A DNA stretch of 64,000 nucleotides from positions 367,340 to 431,339 of the forward strand of contig NZ_JAQSCU010000018.1 in assembly GCF_029945535.1 (NCBI RefSeq), given 5' to 3'. A program made the position numbers and the translations under genes. Under the pieces are notes generated by a model. That model was given only the letters and a program-made list of their open reading frames with translations. It was not told the origin of the DNA and did not search any database. The stretch is from Methylotenera sp. (GTDB taxonomy: Bacteria; Pseudomonadota; Gammaproteobacteria; Burkholderiales; Methylophilaceae). This document shows positions 8,597-17,489 of the stretch, piece after piece (within the stretch, counting starts at the first letter, position 1; every line of letters starts with the position of its first letter).

Positions 8597-9916
8597 ATGA
8601 TAACAAAAATACCAAATTTCAAAATGATACTTAAGCGAACGCTTTATAGAGTTTTAATAGTATTGTTACTCTTGATAACTTGGATAGCTTTCGTTATTTA
8701 CCATGATGAATCCCCCGATATTGGAAGAGATGAGTTTTATGCGCTTAATTCTAAAAATATACCTGATAGTCAGAATATTGCAGTTGCCTTGTCAGGTCTA
8801 AATGCGCCAATAGGTGTGGATATTATTAAACATGGGCAATTTGTGATTGGCACCTATGAACAATCATTAAACAACTTCATCGCTAAATTAACAGTCGAAA
8901 GAACAGGTGAGTTATCTTTTGTAGGTAATTCAAATGAATTTGATTGCTGGTCTGATTTTCCAGTTGAAGAAAAGAAGGGAAACTGCATTAGTGAAGAGCG
9001 CATCAAATTCTTATTGCTTGAGAATAAAGTCTTACTAGACCGTTACACCAGCTTATTTGATATGACAGATTGGCGTGGTATGAGTAGTAATGGACAAACT
9101 CATTACAGTGGTCAAACACTAATCAATTTAAATAAACTTCTTGCTGAGGAAATTAAGTTAAATATTGAAACTGGTAACTACGAAATGGCTTACAGCAAGT
9201 GGCTAGCAAACCATCACTTTATTAACCATCTCTTGAAGCAAGATACAACAGCCATTGAGCGCGCTATTTTTCTAGTATTAGATGGAATAAATTTATATTC
9301 ACTAGAAAATTTACTTTTTAAATCCCCTGAAATCGGGATTAAGCACTTTGATGAGTTAGAAACAACTCTTAAGCCAACCGACCTAGAAAGATACAACTTG
9401 GCTGGCATGCTTAGGGCTGATTACAATTTCTTTAATACAGAGTTTTTAAAAAAACAAAACCAAGTAGCACTCTTTCATCCAGAGTTTATTCGCAACAGAA
9501 TTTATCGTGCACAAATGGACTTGTTAAATAGAGCTCAAAAACCACCAGCTACATTCAGCGCAAGTAGACTTGAGCTAAATAAAAAGTATGGAGGAGCAGC
9601 AAATGTATTTGCTTATAATTGGCTAGACCCATTTAATAGCTTTCTTTCCATGAGGCTAACAAGTGAGTTTGCAAGAAATTTGCACTTGGTTGGTGCTATG
9701 CATGCTAAAAATGTATTAATTAGCTCACTTAATTTAAGCCTTCAAATTAAGCAACAAAAAATATCCCCAGCAAATATTAAAGCCTTTTTAAATCGAATAG
9801 ATAAGCAATACGATTGCCCATTTACTAATCAGCCTATGCAATTTGATGCACAAAAAAATATATTGTTTTGCGACAATCCAGAATCGAAAACTCGCGTAGC
9901 TGAAGTAAGGCTTTAG
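8597..9916 (+). CDS. Unknown protein with one N-terminal membrane anchor
   Basis: Product of 439 residues that I do not recognise. One hydrophobic helix (about residues 15-34, with RVLIVLLLLITWIAFVIY) is preceded by basic residues, so the rest is probably periplasmic. The remainder is mostly predicted alpha-helical, with no recognisable catalytic motif. Cysteines are few (a pair near residues 118 and 130, a pair near the C-terminus), which could allow disulfides. The gene is more AT-rich than its neighbours, lacks a convincing ribosome-binding site at the chosen ATG, and is followed by a repeat-filled gap. These traits suggest an accessory gene. An alternative start is the Met at 8624. Confidence 0.7.
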   Translation: MITKIPNFKMILKRTLYRVLIVLLLLITWIAFVIYHDESPDIGRDEFYALNSKNIPDSQNIAVALSGLNAPIGVDIIKHGQFVIGTYEQSLNNFIAKLTVERTGELSFVGNSNEFDCWSDFPVEEKKGNCISEERIKFLLLENKVLLDRYTSLFDMTDWRGMSSNGQTHYSGQTLINLNKLLAEEIKLNIETGNYEMAYSKWLANHHFINHLLKQDTTAIERAIFLVLDGINLYSLENLLFKSPEIGIKHFDELETTLKPTDLERYNLAGMLRADYNFFNTEFLKKQNQVALFHPEFIRNRIYRAQMDLLNRAQKPPATFSASRLELNKKYGGAANVFAYNWLDPFNSFLSMRLTSEFARNLHLVGAMHAKNVLISSLNLSLQIKQQKISPANIKAFLNRIDKQYDCPFTNQPMQFDAQKNILFCDNPESKTRVAEVRL

Positions 9917-9959
9917 CTCAGCCACTTAGCAACATATAAATTGTTAGCAAGTTAAAGCC

Positions 9960-9990
9960 ACTGGATTCCGACTTTCGTCGGAATGACGGG
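9960..9990. repeat. dRS3-like short palindromic repeat, copy 1
   Basis: CTGGATTCCGAC-TTTC-GTCGGAATGACG is a small hairpin resembling the widespread ATTCCC-N8-GGGAAT (dRS3-like) repeats. A same-orientation relative lies at 10340-10369, on the other side of the large hairpin repeat. Confidence 0.7.
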
Positions 9991-10059
9991 GTTTGAGAAA
10001 TTTTAATATTAAATCAGCAACTGTGAAATTTCAGCGCCTTTCCATCCCCTGCTTCCGCG

Positions 10060-10239
10060 CCTGTTCTGTTCGGATTCATGGGAGTTTTCGGCAAGCGGCT
10101 GTTTGAACGAAGTGAGTTTCCGATTGCCGCCCATGAAGCTGAGCAGAACAGGAATCAAGCGGGAGGGGGTAGCCTTGTCTTTGGTTACTTTATTTTGGCT
10201 AAGCAAAAGAAAGTAACTCGTGCGTCGCGCGAAAGCGAC
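10060..10239. repeat. Large hairpin repeat family, copy A
   Basis: The outer arms are CCTGTTCTG (10060-10068) with CAGAACAGG (10144-10152), and TTCATGGG (10075-10082) with CCCATGAA (10130-10137). The inner stem is CGGCAAGCGG against CCGATTGCCG. The core loop GCGGCTGTTTGAACGAAGTG, then GAGTTTCCG, is shared with copy B at 36601. The tail carries a second hairpin (10184-10197 with 10204-10217; arms GTTACTTTATTTTG and CAAAAGAAAGTAAC, one mismatch) and a third, GTCGC-GCGAAA-GCGAC (10224-10239). A 95-codon open frame across it reflects the repeat and is not a gene. The rest of the 9917-10410 gap holds only this and the two short dRS3-like repeats. Confidence 0.85.
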
Positions 10240-10339
10240 CTGTTACAAGACTCACTACTGTTGACTATTTGCAAACTTAAAGTCATTCTTCTCGCCCTAC
10301 TTATTCGCTATAAACAACTATTTATGACCACCACCAAAA

Positions 10340-10369
10340 CTGGATTCCCGCCTACGCGGGAGTGACGGC
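10340..10369. repeat. dRS3-like short palindromic repeat, copy 2
   Basis: CTGGATTCCCGC-CTAC-GCGGGAGTGACG, in the same orientation as the copy at 9960-9990 and with the same flanks CTGGATTCC and TGACGG. The two bracket the large hairpin repeat. Confidence 0.75.
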
Positions 10370-10410
10370 TGTTATAAATTCTTGGCGCGTATATTCAAGA
10401 ACAGATGCTA

Positions 10411-11490
10411 CTATTTACACTGGTAAGGCTCCGCATCTGTGAATGGCTTTTCACCTAATATTAAAGCCGTCACCAATTTTGCACTCGCTGGCGCCATCGT
10501 TAAACCATATCTAAAATGCCCGGTATTAAGATAAAGGTTTTCGATGGTTGGGTGTGCTGAAATCGTTGGTAAATTTTCAGGTGTACCAGGTCGCAAGCCG
10601 CTCCAGTGTTTAAAGATGGTTTGATTTTTTAATGTTGGCATAATCGCCTCAGCTTTTGCGCTAATTTCATTGCGCACTTCTTGCGTCACTGTAGTGTCAA
10701 ACCCTACATCTTCTAGCGTGCTGCCGGCTAACAAATGTCCATCACGACGCGGAATCATGTAGAAACCTTCTCTATAGACAATCTGCTCAAGGTTTTTTTC
10801 GGGTTTATACAGCAGAATTTGCCCACGCATGGGTTTGATATTCAGTTTGGCGCTGGTTTCTTTTAGCAGTTCAAAACTCCATGCACCAGATGTGACTACA
10901 AATTGGTCTGCGCTGATGGTTTTCCCATCAATCGTTTGCCATTCGTTTAGCTTTTGTGTTTCTTTTAGCGGCACAAGCTCGGTGTGCTCTAGCATACTGA
11001 CTTTGTTTTTCTCTAGCCATTTACGCATGGCTTGCATGAAATATGGTGGGCGTATTTGAGATACCGTAGGAAGCCATAATGCCTCTTCGCCACTGGGCGA
11101 TTGCACGCCAAAAGCGGATGCTTTGACGGCTTGAGCAGGTAATTGGTTATGTGCACACCAAGCAGTAGCTGCTTGAGTATCGAAGTTTGGCAGCAATAAA
11201 AACCCTGACTGTTCAAAGTCGGTATCGATGCCAGTTTCGCGCAATAAACGCTGGCAAATTTCTGGGTAAAACTTCGCGCCATAGCTGGTAAGTGTATTCA
11301 CTGCGTCAGAGTAAAGCCAAGGCAATAGTGGGAAAACAATGCCGCCACCTGCCCATGAAGATTCGCCAGAAGTCTGACTGGCGATTTGGTTGCGCTCTAC
11401 GATAGTGACTTTGCAGCCGCGATCGACTAATTCCATCGCAGTCATGCAGCCAACAATGCCACCGCCTACGATTACTACACTCTTATTCAT
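10411..11490 (-). CDS. thiO: Glycine oxidase ThiO (FAD-dependent)
   Basis: Product of 359 residues of the DAO/GlyOX flavoprotein family. The N-terminal FAD motif is VVIVGGGIVGCMTAMELVDRG (residues 5-25), followed by SSWAGGGIVFPL, typical of ThiO. The C-terminal part has HWSGLRPGTPENLPTI and GHFRYGLTMAPASAKL, which contact flavin and substrate. ThiO oxidises glycine to iminoglycine (dehydroglycine) for thiazole formation in thiamine synthesis in aerobic bacteria. No other thi gene is close, so the call rests on sequence; another amine oxidase of the family is possible. It starts 12 bases after the antiporter gene stop on the same strand. Confidence 0.82.
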   Translation of the reverse strand: MNKSVVIVGGGIVGCMTAMELVDRGCKVTIVERNQIASQTSGESSWAGGGIVFPLLPWLYSDAVNTLTSYGAKFYPEICQRLLRETGIDTDFEQSGFLLLPNFDTQAATAWCAHNQLPAQAVKASAFGVQSPSGEEALWLPTVSQIRPPYFMQAMRKWLEKNKVSMLEHTELVPLKETQKLNEWQTIDGKTISADQFVVTSGAWSFELLKETSAKLNIKPMRGQILLYKPEKNLEQIVYREGFYMIPRRDGHLLAGSTLEDVGFDTTVTQEVRNEISAKAEAIMPTLKNQTIFKHWSGLRPGTPENLPTISAHPTIENLYLNTGHFRYGLTMAPASAKLVTALILGEKPFTDAEPYQCK

Positions 11491-11501
11491 TTAGACATCT
11501 T

Positions 11502-13487
11502 TTATTTAGTGGCTACGCGCCCGATTAACAAAGCATTCTGTGCGTTAGTTAAGCCTGTTGGCTGACCAAGTAGAACGATCACATCGCCTTCCGCCAATGT
11601 ACTTTCTTCATTAGGCTGTGAGCCATTAGAGTTTGGGCGACGTATGGATTTCACTTCTACGTCAAAATTTTCCAGATGCATATCAGCCAAGTTTCTGCCA
11701 ATGGCAAATGTACCCGGTGAAATAATCACAGAATGCAGCCTCACTTGCTGGTTTGCCAGATCTTCATTTTCAGCATCTGAAATACCGTGGAAGTAGCCTT
11801 TAAACAACTTGTAGCGTTCTTCACGGAATATACGAATACGTTTCACCACGCGATTTAACGGCACGCCGAGCAGCATAAGTGCATGAGAAGCTAACATCAA
11901 GCTGCCCTCTAAAATCTCAGGTACAACTTCAGCGGCACCTGCCTCACGTAGCGCCTCCATATTGGTGTCGTCTACCGTGCGGACGATGACGGGTAATTGC
12001 GGATAATTTTCTTGTACGATATGCAGAATCTTCATGGCTGCACGATTATCGGCATAACTAATCACCAAGGCTTTAGCCCGCGCACCGCCTGCGGCTTCAA
12101 GCACTACGCGTCTTGCAGCGTCACCAAACATGACATTCTCACCGGCTGTTGCCGCCTCTAGGACGCGCGAGGGGTCAATATCCAAAGCAATATAAGGAAT
12201 GTTTTCTTCTCTTAAAAAGCGTGCGAGATACTGACCACTACGCCCATAGCCACAAATAATCACATGGTTATGTAAGTGCTTACCAATATCGTCAATGTCT
12301 TGTACAACCTGCCCACTGTTGCGGCTATAGCTCTGTACCAACTTACGTGCAATACGTCCGTTGTACTGAATAAGAAACGGCGCAATCACCATAGAAAGTA
12401 ACGAGGCAGCGAGTATGACTTGTAGCGCTGGTCCACTGACAAGTTTTTGCTCAACGCCTAGTGCTAAAATCACAAAGCTAAATTCACCGGCCTGTGCCAG
12501 AATCAAGCCCGTGCGAATCGCTACGCCACTTTCATATTTCACCATTCTAACCACTAAAGTCACGATAGCGGCTTTAAACAACACAAGTGCAATTAACACC
12601 AATAAAATTGCGCCAATATTATTAACAATTTGCTGCACGTCTAACAGCATGCCAACGCTGATAAAAAACAAACCTAGAAAAATATCACGGAACGCTGAAA
12701 TGTCAGATTCCACCTGATATCTAAACTTAGTTTCTGAAATTAACATGCCGGCGATAAACGCGCCAAGAGCATAAGACAAACCCGCTAGCTTAGTCGCATA
12801 TGCCAACAGTAAAGTGACCATTAATACGTTCATTACAAACAGCTCGCGTGAACGCTGGCCGGCTACCAAATTAAACCACGGGTTGATTAACCATTTGCCG
12901 ATAGTAAACAGAAACAGCAACATGCCTGCCGCTTTTAGCATCGCCAAGCCCAGCACGTCGGTTAGATTTGTACCAACCACACCTAAAGCAGGAATAAGTA
13001 CCAAAATGGGCACAACAGCAATGTCTTGAAATAGCAGCACGCCTATACTCAAGCGACCATGACGTGAGTTTAAATCAACACGTTCAGCCAAGATCTTTGA
13101 AACAATAGCCGTAGAAGACATGGTTAAAGCAGCGCCTATCACAAAGGCTGCAGACCAATCTAAGCCCGCCAGCTTGGCTATGCCCATCACAATACCAAGT
13201 GTAAGGAAAACCTGTGAACCACCTAAGCCGAGCACTTTTTTACGCATAGCGTAAAGTTGAGGCAAGCTAAACTCAAGACCGATACTAAACATTAGAAATA
13301 CAATGCCGAACTCTGCAAACTCACGGTTGGCATCGCTATCTGGTAGCAAACCAGAGGTGTGCGGCCCAAGTACCACGCCCACTAAGAAATAAGCCAACAT
13401 CGCTGGTAAACGCAGTTTGCGGAACAGCGCCACCGCTAAAACAGCGCTGACAAGGAGAATTAAAATTAAAGATAGGGGTTCGTTCAT
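11502..13487 (-). CDS. Monovalent cation:proton antiporter, CPA2 (KefB/KefC-type) with RCK domain
   Basis: Product of 661 residues. About 12-13 membrane helices of a Na+/H+ exchanger domain (residues 1-385) include GLEFSL and ALTMSSTAIVSKIL. Next comes a cytoplasmic RCK/TrkA-N nucleotide-binding domain, VIICGYGRSGQYLARFL at about residues 412-428. A C-terminal TrkA-C-like segment ends the protein. This layout matches glutathione- or nucleotide-gated potassium efflux systems and related YbaL/RosB-like transporters. The transported ion cannot be assigned. It is the first gene of a likely two-gene unit with thiO and diverges from kdsD across a 239-base region with no other gene. Confidence 0.88.
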   Translation of the reverse strand: MNEPLSLILILLVSAVLAVALFRKLRLPAMLAYFLVGVVLGPHTSGLLPDSDANREFAEFGIVFLMFSIGLEFSLPQLYAMRKKVLGLGGSQVFLTLGIVMGIAKLAGLDWSAAFVIGAALTMSSTAIVSKILAERVDLNSRHGRLSIGVLLFQDIAVVPILVLIPALGVVGTNLTDVLGLAMLKAAGMLLFLFTIGKWLINPWFNLVAGQRSRELFVMNVLMVTLLLAYATKLAGLSYALGAFIAGMLISETKFRYQVESDISAFRDIFLGLFFISVGMLLDVQQIVNNIGAILLVLIALVLFKAAIVTLVVRMVKYESGVAIRTGLILAQAGEFSFVILALGVEQKLVSGPALQVILAASLLSMVIAPFLIQYNGRIARKLVQSYSRNSGQVVQDIDDIGKHLHNHVIICGYGRSGQYLARFLREENIPYIALDIDPSRVLEAATAGENVMFGDAARRVVLEAAGGARAKALVISYADNRAAMKILHIVQENYPQLPVIVRTVDDTNMEALREAGAAEVVPEILEGSLMLASHALMLLGVPLNRVVKRIRIFREERYKLFKGYFHGISDAENEDLANQQVRLHSVIISPGTFAIGRNLADMHLENFDVEVKSIRRPNSNGSQPNEESTLAEGDVIVLLGQPTGLTNAQNALLIGRVATK

Positions 13488-13726
13488 AATCAGCTATAAA
13501 TTGTATCTGAGTAGTAGTTGTGTTCTTTTGTTTTGTGTCAATTAAGTAGATACTAAAAAACCACATTAGCAAAATGTGTGCCTAAAACAACATTATTTTG
13601 CGAATTTTAGCAAAATTGTCATTTTTGAGGCTTGTTTAGGCTTTATGTGTGAGGATTTCCCTTTTATACTAACCGATAAATATGTCAGTTTTCGAAAAAT
13701 GCTATTAATAATGCAGCTTAAAACAA

Positions 13727-14731
13727 ATGTCATCAAAAAATAACGCCTCAGAATCCGCGATCGCGAAGCAAACTACTTTGGAGTTGGCACGCGATGTATT
13801 GCTGTTAGAAGCCAGTGAAATCAATGCGCTTGCTACTAGGCTGGATGGACAATTTACTGATGCTGTCGCCCTTATTCTACAATGCAAAGGTCGTGTTGTG
13901 GTGAGCGGCATGGGCAAATCTGGCCATATTGGCGGCAAAATTGCCTCGACATTGGCAAGTACGGGGACGCCTGCATTTTTTATGCATCCTGCAGAGGCCA
14001 GCCATGGCGATTTAGGCATGATTACCGCCGGAGACATTGTGATTGCGCTCTCAAACTCTGGTGAAAGCGATGAGATTCTCGCCATCGTACCGCCGCTCAA
14101 AAGGCTGGGTGCAAGTATCATCGCCATTACTGGTAATGACGCATCCACTTTAGCAAAAGCTGCAGATATACACTTAAGCGCACATGTGGCCAAAGAAGCT
14201 TGCCCACTAGGTTTGGCGCCAACTTCAAGTACAACAGTTGCACTCGCTTTGGGCGATGCACTGGCTTTGTGTGTGCTGGATCAGCGTGATTTTACCGCTG
14301 AAGATTTCGCACGCTCTCACCCAGGTGGCAGTCTAGGTCGACGCTTACTGATTCATGTAAACGATTTAATGCGAACTGGCGAACAAGTACCACAAGTCAC
14401 GATCAATGCCACATTGTCTGATGGTTTGTTAGAAATGACACGTAAAGGCTTAGGACTTACTGCAATTGTAGATAGTAAAAATATACCTATTGGCATATTT
14501 ACCGATGGCGATTTACGCCGCGCTTTTGAACAAAAAGTAGATGTTGCCACTTCTGGCATCAAAGACGTGATGCACCACAATCCATCTACAATTCATCAAG
14601 GCAAATTAGCCATTGAAGCAGTAGAGATGATGGAACAACGTAAAATCAACGCACTGTTAGTCACTAACGATGCAGGTGTTTTAGTAGGTGCATTAAACAT
14701 GCATGATCTTTTATTAGCGAAAGTAGTTTAA
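13727..14731 (+). CDS. kdsD: Arabinose-5-phosphate isomerase KdsD (KpsF/GutQ family)
   Basis: Product of 334 residues. An N-terminal SIS sugar-isomerase domain (VVSGMGKSGHIGGKIASTLASTG at about residues 57-79; PAEASHGDLGMI with catalytic His) is followed by two CBS domains from about residue 205. It interconverts ribulose-5-phosphate and arabinose-5-phosphate, the first step to Kdo of LPS. It begins a tight same-strand run kdsD-kdsC-lptC-lptA-lptB-rpoN, a common proteobacterial arrangement that couples Kdo synthesis to LPS export. The 239-base region before it should hold its promoter and that of the divergent antiporter. Confidence 0.95.
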   Translation: MSSKNNASESAIAKQTTLELARDVLLLEASEINALATRLDGQFTDAVALILQCKGRVVVSGMGKSGHIGGKIASTLASTGTPAFFMHPAEASHGDLGMITAGDIVIALSNSGESDEILAIVPPLKRLGASIIAITGNDASTLAKAADIHLSAHVAKEACPLGLAPTSSTTVALALGDALALCVLDQRDFTAEDFARSHPGGSLGRRLLIHVNDLMRTGEQVPQVTINATLSDGLLEMTRKGLGLTAIVDSKNIPIGIFTDGDLRRAFEQKVDVATSGIKDVMHHNPSTIHQGKLAIEAVEMMEQRKINALLVTNDAGVLVGALNMHDLLLAKVV

Positions 14732-14736
14732 GTTTG

Positions 14737-15297
14737 ATGAGTATAAAGACGTTAGATACTGAGCTGGTAGCTCGTTTTAAAAACATCAAGCTGCTAGTCC
14801 TTGATGTCGATGGCGTGATGACCAATGGCGGCCTGACGATAGGCGATGATGGTCAAGAATATAAGACTTTTCATGCACATGATGGGTTGGGCATGAAGTT
14901 GCTCAAAGCCTCAGGCGTTGAAATGGCGATTATTACAGGGCGTACCTCCAACGTCGTTAAGAAACGTGCTGAAAGTACGGGCGTTGCGCATTTCTATCAA
15001 GGTGCGGAAGATAAATTAGCGGCATTTAACGACTTAGTCAGCAAAAGCGGCTTGCAAGCAAACCAGTGTGCATTCATGGGCGATGATGTAGTGGATTTAC
15101 CGCCCATGCTTAAATGCGGCCTTGCACTTGCAGTGCCAGACTCGCCAAGCTTAGTGTTGAAATATGCCCATTATGTCACCGCTAAAGCAGGTGGTCACGG
15201 TGCCGTGCGCGAGGTTTGCGAGCTGATTATGCAGGCACAAGGTACTTTTGATGCACAAATGGCACAATTTTTAACGCAAGCAAGCATTTCCAATTAA
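14737..15297 (+). CDS. kdsC: 3-deoxy-D-manno-octulosonate 8-phosphate phosphatase KdsC
   Basis: Product of 186 residues in the cap-less class of the HAD superfamily. Motif I is LLVLDVDGVMTNGG (nucleophile Asp and acid/base Asp), motif II is the Thr in AIITGRTS, and the late acidic motif is FMGDDVVDLPPM. It removes phosphate from Kdo-8-phosphate in LPS precursor synthesis. A TTG three bases earlier is possible, but the ATG at 14737 gives a normal start. The stop codon overlaps the lptC start (TAATGA), indicating translational coupling. Confidence 0.95.
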   Translation: MSIKTLDTELVARFKNIKLLVLDVDGVMTNGGLTIGDDGQEYKTFHAHDGLGMKLLKASGVEMAIITGRTSNVVKKRAESTGVAHFYQGAEDKLAAFNDLVSKSGLQANQCAFMGDDVVDLPPMLKCGLALAVPDSPSLVLKYAHYVTAKAGGHGAVREVCELIMQAQGTFDAQMAQFLTQASISN

Positions 15298-16067
15298 TGA
15301 GCCTATTAATGGGCATAGGTAAACGTTCTGCAATTATTTTCCCGATAGTGATACTGTCGGTACTTGCATTGCTCACGGCGTGGGTTAACCATATGGTACA
15401 ACCGCCACAAGCCAAACCAGACGGCAGTAGTAGGCATGACCCAGATTATATTATGAGTAATTTTGTGACTTCACAAACGGATGCAAACGGCGTCTTGCGC
15501 TATAAATTAGCCGCAGCGGAAATGAGACATTTTCCTGATGATGACTCGACCAATTTACAGCGCCCGCGCTACACGCAATTTAGCGTGGGCAAGCCTTATA
15601 CACAAGTTGAAGCATTAAGAGGTTACGTCTCGAGTGATGGTGAACAAGTGCAGCTAGTTGATAATGTAAAAATTACACGCCAAGCATTTGCAGGTAAAGG
15701 TGAAATGACGGTGGAAACGGAGTATCTTAACATTTTGCCAGATCAAGATTTGGTGCGCACCGATAGCCCAGTTGTAATTAAACAAGCGCCTAAAACTGTT
15801 ATCTACGCCACAGGGATGGTGTATGAAAAGAATACACGCACGGTGACCTTGCTGCATAGAGTACGTGCACATTACGAGAAACCGACGACGGTAAGCCCAG
15901 CTAATACTGTAGCAACACCATCTAAAGTACCGCAAACTAAGGTCACAGCACCTAACAAAGAAGTTAAGAAAACGACTAAAGCAACTGAAACCGCCACGCA
16001 AAAAGCAGTTTCAATATTACAAAAATCTAATACGAATAATGTGCGCATTCGGAGAAGCCATGAGTAA
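15297..16067 (+). CDS. lptC: LPS export protein LptC with C-terminal extension
   Basis: Product of 256 residues. One N-terminal membrane helix (about residues 12-30) is followed by a periplasmic LptC beta-jellyroll (about residues 31-195), with family segments YIMSNFVTSQTDANGVLRY and LPDQDLVRTDSPV. LptC bridges the LptB2FG transporter to LptA in the trans-envelope LPS path. LptC usually has about 190 residues. Here an added C-terminal tail of about 60 residues is rich in Thr, Lys, Pro and Val and looks disordered. The 3' end overlaps the lptA start by eight bases. lptF and lptG are not in the window. Confidence 0.9.
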   Translation: MSLLMGIGKRSAIIFPIVILSVLALLTAWVNHMVQPPQAKPDGSSRHDPDYIMSNFVTSQTDANGVLRYKLAAAEMRHFPDDDSTNLQRPRYTQFSVGKPYTQVEALRGYVSSDGEQVQLVDNVKITRQAFAGKGEMTVETEYLNILPDQDLVRTDSPVVIKQAPKTVIYATGMVYEKNTRTVTLLHRVRAHYEKPTTVSPANTVATPSKVPQTKVTAPNKEVKKTTKATETATQKAVSILQKSNTNNVRIRRSHE

Positions 16068-16725
16068 GCAATCAACCAACATACAACATCACTTATTAAT
16101 GAGTTATGTTTTTCTAAGCTTAGCAATGCTAGGCTACTCCAGCTTTGCGCTTGCTGAGGCAGCAGATAGAGATAAGCCGATTGATTTAGAAGCCGACTCT
16201 GTGAAAGTGGATGATGCTAAGCAAATCAGCACTTACTCAGGCAGTGTGATTCTGACGCAAGGTACTTTAATTATTCGTGCGGATAAACTGATCGTACGTG
16301 AAGACAGCGCGGGGTTTCAGCACAGCACTTCTTTAGGCAACCCAACGACGTTTAAACAAAAGCGTGAGGGTAAAGATGAGTACATGGAAGGTAGTGCGCA
16401 GCGCATAGAATATGATGGCCGCATGGATAAAGTGCAGCTATACACAAAAGCTTGGGTTAAGCGTGGCGAAGATATTGTGCATGGCGATTACATCAGCTAT
16501 GACGCAAACTCTGAATATGCAGAAGTCATCGGCGGTACAAAATCGGTTGATGGCGTAACAACCAATGGCAGAGTACATGCCATCATTCAGCCAAAAAACA
16601 AAAAAGCGGCTGAACCTGTCATTGATAATACAAAACCTGCGAATAAGCCATCTAGTAACAATCAAAGTACTGGTAAAGATGTTCGTTTAAGCAGAACCTT
16701 AGAAGTTAGCCCAGACGCTCAATAA
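16060..16725 (+). CDS. lptA: LPS transport periplasmic protein LptA
   Basis: Product of 221 residues with a signal peptide (hydrophobic VFLSLAMLGYSSFALA, cleavage about residue 34) and an OstA/LptA domain. Family landmarks are DLEADSVKVDDAKQ, YSGSVILTQGTLIIRADKL and YDGRMDKVQLYTKAWVKRG. LptA forms the periplasmic bridge that carries LPS to LptDE. The start is placed at the ATG at 16060, preceded by GGAGAAGCC, rather than the in-frame GTG at 16039. The C-terminal 45 residues (Lys, Asn, Pro, Ser-rich) are a low-complexity tail. lptB lies 41 bases downstream. Confidence 0.92.
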   Translation: MSKQSTNIQHHLLMSYVFLSLAMLGYSSFALAEAADRDKPIDLEADSVKVDDAKQISTYSGSVILTQGTLIIRADKLIVREDSAGFQHSTSLGNPTTFKQKREGKDEYMEGSAQRIEYDGRMDKVQLYTKAWVKRGEDIVHGDYISYDANSEYAEVIGGTKSVDGVTTNGRVHAIIQPKNKKAAEPVIDNTKPANKPSSNNQSTGKDVRLSRTLEVSPDAQ

Positions 16726-16766
16726 GTCATTGAGAACTATAAAAGATAGCTATTGTGAGTAAGCAA

Positions 16767-17489
16767 ATGAGTGAACTGGTTGTAGAAAATTTACGAAAAT
16801 CGTACAAGACGCGTACTGTGGTGCAGGACATTTCCTTGAGCATCAAAAGTGGCGAGGTTGTTGGCTTGCTTGGCCCTAACGGCGCAGGTAAAACCACCAG
16901 CTTCTACATGATCGTTGGCTTAGTGGCGCTTGATGGAGGCCGCATCACATTGGATGGCAAAGACTTAAGTCGTATGCCTATTCATATGCGTGCAAGAATG
17001 GGCTTATCTTATTTGCCGCAAGAGCCTTCTATTTTTCGCAAACTCACTGTATCTGAAAACATTCTTGCTGTGCTGGAGCTGCAAGACATGTCCGAAGATG
17101 CCATGAACGAAAAGTTAGAGTCGCTACTCGAAGAGCTACATATTACGCATATTCGTGATAGCGCCGCGGTGAGTTTGTCTGGTGGTGAGCGGCGTAGGGT
17201 TGAGATTGCCCGCTGCTTGGCGTCTAACCCGAGCTTTATTTTGTTAGATGAACCATTTGCAGGGATAGACCCAATCGCTGTGATAGATATTCAAAAAATC
17301 ATTCACTTTTTAACTGCACGTAATATTGGCGTGTTAATCACTGACCATAATGTACGCGAAACTTTAGGCATTTGCGACCGTGCTTATATTGTGAATCAAG
17401 GTCATGTATTCGCATCAGGCCATCCTAGCGAAATTGTAGAGAATGAAAGAGTGCGTGAAGTGTATTTAGGTAAAGATTTCCGTCTATGA
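16767..17489 (+). CDS. lptB: LPS export ABC transporter ATP-binding protein LptB
   Basis: Product of 240 residues, a standard LptB ATPase. The Walker A is [11 protein letters not shown], the Q-loop region [12 protein letters not shown], the signature [15 protein letters not shown], the Walker [14 protein letters not shown] and the switch His is in ITDHNVRE. It powers extraction of LPS from the inner membrane with LptF and LptG. The start at 16767 is chosen because [13 protein letters not shown] aligns with the family N-terminus. The frame also allows GTG at 16755. The end overlaps rpoN by four bases. Confidence 0.96.
   Translation: MSELVVENLRKSYKTRTVVQDISLSIKSGEVVGLLGPNGAGKTTSFYMIVGLVALDGGRITLDGKDLSRMPIHMRARMGLSYLPQEPSIFRKLTVSENILAVLELQDMSEDAMNEKLESLLEELHITHIRDSAAVSLSGGERRRVEIARCLASNPSFILLDEPFAGIDPIAVIDIQKIIHFLTARNIGVLITDHNVRETLGICDRAYIVNQGHVFASGHPSEIVENERVREVYLGKDFRL

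Noticed and set aside
10078-10365. 95-codon open frame and an opposite 65-codon frame at 10009-10206
   Set aside because: They lie across the hairpin repeat; the encoded KKVTRASRESD stretch is simply the repeat tail read through, and the same bases recur at copy B.
13784-13803. TGGCACG followed by TTGCT, resembling a sigma-54 promoter
   Set aside because: The spacing is wrong (seven bases instead of four) and it lies inside kdsD.
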